A stretch of 64,000 nucleotides of DNA from Belnapia sp. F-4-1 (lineage in GTDB: Bacteria > Pseudomonadota > Alphaproteobacteria > Acetobacterales > Acetobacteraceae). This document shows positions 61,772 through 64,000 of this stretch, one piece after another. The notes below the pieces were generated by a model. It saw only the letters and a list, made by a program, of their open reading frames with translations. It had not been told where the DNA came from and ran no database searches. Location: the NCBI RefSeq assembly GCF_000802185.1, contig NZ_KN676113.1, positions 4,049,430 through 4,113,429 on the forward strand. The letters run 5' to 3'. Each line of letters starts with the position of its first letter. The stretch's first letter is position 1. A program made the translations under genes and the position numbers.

Positions 61772-62773
61772 GCAGCCGTCGCTCGCACCGTAGTTGGCAT
61801 GGAATTTAGCATGCAGTGGAATGTGGCCGTCACGGCAGGGCAGGTGGGTTCAGCCACCCTCAACCCACGCGGGCCTGCTAACAGCACTCCTCCCGATTTG
61901 CTGCATGTAGGCAGGGCCGGTGCCTATGAGGATCAGCCTTCCAAAACGACATTGGCCAGCCCTGCCAATGGCGTCCGCGACCTATGGGCGAAAGCGAGGC
62001 GCCACTGGCTCGGTGCGACGTTGCCAGCCTGATCATGCATTTCGAATACCAAGACGCGCTGATCTGCTGCACTACGGTGATAAGCGTTCGTCTTGGATAT
62101 TATGCTCTCCGTCCAACCATGATACGAGCTTGGGTAGGTGGAGCTACGTGGTCATACGACAGCGGCGGATCACCGGACCTTCGTCGCCACATCCAGCCTC
62201 AAGCTCCGTAAAGCCGCGGGTCGGCGTAAGCTTGCAAGGACGACGTAGCCAAGGCCACAGCGAGCTTGGCTACCCCTGGTTTAAATCGGCTGAACCGCTG
62301 GGCTGGCGTGCTAGATTGCGTGACAGTAAGCAAGACGTGCGTGCCATAGTCTAATAGGCTCGGGACCATACCCCGGCCAAAGGACAGGCAATATGACGGT
62401 CCTGACCTTCTGCCAATTATTCTGCGAACCTCTCGGCTGCGAGGTCGCTGGATCGTGCAAGTCAACACCACCCACACGATGCCGCTTAACACGATCCTTG
62501 GGGGCCGCCTGCTGAGCGCGCCGCAATGGCCCGTGTTGGTGCCGTTGCTCTGTCTGAACGTCGGCATCTGGCCGCCCGTTCGATCCACAGGAATGTGGGC
62601 GCACACGTCTCTGCTGCGATCTTGACGCTGCATCATGCAAACGGTTCTGTGCTTGCAACAGCAGTGCGGCGGATAGCCCGCTTAGGTCCAGTGCGGCTCG
62701 CCCTTGGCGAGAAACCAAATCTGACCATCGCTTCTAAGAGGCGGCCGGAGTCGCCGGCCACCCCCGAAGCTTA
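61772..62773. other. 1.0-kb stretch without a reliable gene
   Basis: Several open frames of 75-145 codons overlap on both strands, but none shows a domain, ribosome site or natural composition. No repeat or strong hairpin was noticed. It is probably decayed DNA. Confidence 0.4.
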
Positions 62774-63337
62774 CTACCAGATGTTATCGGAAGCCGTGTA
62801 GCTAACATCGTAGAGAGTGATCGAAGTGTTGGGATTGATGTTCAGTGCTCCGACAACAGCATCAACGCCACCATGGGCGAAATCTTCGCCGACGTTCTTG
62901 GTGATTGTGCCATAGACCTCGCCATCGACCGCGTAGGTGAGCTTCCCCGGTTGCCAATCGAGCGTGTAGGTATGCACCTTGCTCTCGTCGAGCCCGTCAT
63001 AGGTGACGGTGCGGTAGCCGTCGCTACCATCCGACTTCTCGTGATGTGCCGTTCCGTAAGCACGGCCGTTGTGGACTTCAACCACATCCATCTCCGTGCC
63101 CGGCCACTCGTCATTGCCCGGCCACAGCAGTGCAGCAGGCCCCTGCTGATTGCCCTTCATTGAGAGAGTGAACTCGTAAGTTCCATAGCCATTGCCGGCA
63201 GAATCGCCAGACGGCCGCTGCATGATTCCTGAATAGCCGGTCAGCGTAACCTGACCATCCTTGCTGGTATCGACGCTGCCCCAGGTGTGGTTGAGGATAC
63301 CGACGCCGTTATCGAAGCTCTCAAAGAAATCTGCCAA
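62774..63337 (-). CDS. Glycoside hydrolase family 16 domain protein
   Basis: A 187-residue protein that is almost only a GH16 beta-sandwich: FFESFDNGVGILNHTWG at the start, ALLWPGNDEWPGTEMDVVEVHN with the ExDxxE catalytic set (Glu82, Asp84, Glu87), then HTYTLDWQPGKLTYAVDGE. GH16 enzymes cut beta-1,3/1,4-glucans or related polymers. No signal peptide is seen. In many proteobacteria such domains are attached to calcium-binding repeats and leave by type I secretion, which would be missing here. Confidence 0.85.
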   Translation of the reverse strand: MADFFESFDNGVGILNHTWGSVDTSKDGQVTLTGYSGIMQRPSGDSAGNGYGTYEFTLSMKGNQQGPAALLWPGNDEWPGTEMDVVEVHNGRAYGTAHHEKSDGSDGYRTVTYDGLDESKVHTYTLDWQPGKLTYAVDGEVYGTITKNVGEDFAHGGVDAVVGALNINPNTSITLYDVSYTASDNIW

Positions 63338-64000
63338 TTTATGAACTCACATCTGATGCTGTCATGATCAGTGAACGGTTCTCCGTACACACGAAGAGGT
63401 GCTAAGGGCGTTGGAGAGGGGGAGTCAACCACATCAATTGTGCTGACAGGCTAGATCATTGTCGATCGGGACTAGAGTTGCAAGCGATCCGCGTTGCAGA
63501 TCGTATGCCGCACATCATCAACGTCTTAGTCACGCCAAGCCAAATCTTCTCGCAGAGATAACGGCATTCCAATACAACGTGTAGGCTGCCCCATTCTCGC
63601 ACAGGTATCTTGCGCCGGAGTAGTTGCGGCAGCCCAAGCTTCTTGGCGACATCGATAAGCGCCAGAACCGCGCATCTTGCATAAACAGATTGGATATCGA
63701 CTGGTCATTCGAAATAGGAACCGCGCAGCACCGCCAGCCTCGGACGCATGACCGGGAGCCTGAGTGAGGCGACATAAGCGGAAGATGATGATCGGCATTC
63801 CAAGAAGGTTTGCTGCGCGTGTGAGTGGGCTCAGGTGTGAGATCGCCGTCGTGTGGCGACTGTCTGACAGGCTGCGCCGTTGGAGCGTTCGCTCAGCAAG
63901 GCAAGAACTCGAATTTGCTGATGGGATCGAGAGTTGGTTTGGTTTCCCGACGGGGTTGTGGACCGGTTGGAGGGGCAGGGCGGGAGCAAGTGGCCGCTGG
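63338..64000. other. Right end of window, no reliable gene
   Basis: The first 150 bases upstream of the GH16 gene are relatively AT-rich and likely hold its promoter. A minus-strand frame (63530-63775) and a plus-strand frame open from 63785 to the window end are possible but unsupported by motifs or ribosome sites. Confidence 0.35.

Noticed and set aside
62199-62718. Overlapping minus-strand frames of 135-145 codons
   Set aside because: No motif, ribosome site or natural composition.
1-64000. CRISPR arrays, rRNA and tRNA genes
   Set aside because: No regularly spaced direct repeats and no recognisable rRNA or tRNA core sequence was seen by eye; a covariance search would settle the tRNA point.

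Overview
The window is high-GC DNA from an alphaproteobacterium. The gene content and order fit an Acetobacteraceae genome of the Roseomonas type (family-level inference): a GapR-type DUF2312 protein, a DUF1244 protein, a glycerate 2-kinase/pyruvate kinase pair, rpsB-tsf-pyrH-frr-uppS-cdsA-dxr-rseP-bamA-skp-lpxD-fabZ-lpxA-lpxI, a YcjX/YcjF pair and a Bug-type solute receptor. No rRNA, tRNA or CRISPR array was recognised.

Positions 1-31,610 are dense, well-kept core chromosome. After the end of a TPR gene come a large PAS hybrid histidine kinase, gapR, a DUF1244 gene, glycerate kinase and pyruvate kinase. The pyruvate kinase reading frame carries an N-terminal YdaS/Cro-like helix-turn-helix, with an inverted repeat directly before its start. 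A 2-oxoglutarate/Fe(II) oxygenase and an ABC solute-binding gene broken at a G8 run follow. Then comes a 14-gene run (10,452-24,402) joining translation (S2, EF-Ts, RRF), UMP kinase, isoprenoid and phospholipid precursors (Dxr, UppS, CdsA) and outer-membrane building (RseP, BamA, Skp, LpxD, FabZ, LpxA, LpxI). Perfect or near-perfect hairpins sit between rpsB, tsf, pyrH and frr. Glyoxalase I, a membrane hybrid kinase, the YcjX/YcjF pair, an OhrR-like MarR regulator with repeated dyads, a small secreted protein and a Bug receptor complete the core part.

At about 31,610 an isopropylmalate/tartrate dehydrogenase-like gene stops abruptly after roughly 190 codons, at an AT-rich 12-bp tandem duplication. 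Everything to the right is accessory: an excisionase-like HTH gene, a decayed phage-type repeat protein, and the C-terminal end of a sensor kinase. Further on are a LOV-domain (blue-light type) hybrid histidine kinase, an inorganic pyrophosphatase, a DUF2934 gene, and a helicase-like P-loop NTPase preceded by about 1.1 kb of non-coding DNA with four perfect hairpins. A patchwork of small metabolic genes follows (GNATs, RidA-like, DUF3237, DUF1326/DUF2182, ketopantoate reductase-like, GSTs, alpha/beta hydrolases, lytic transglycosylase, GH16).

The accessory half holds many broken genes: in-frame stops at probable Trp codons, frameshifts, truncations, and integrase and serine-recombinase remnants. 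It also has a roughly 95-bp repeat in two good copies and one partial copy. The pattern fits repeated insertion, deletion and decay of mobile DNA. The last 3 kb hold only one convincing gene (GH16).
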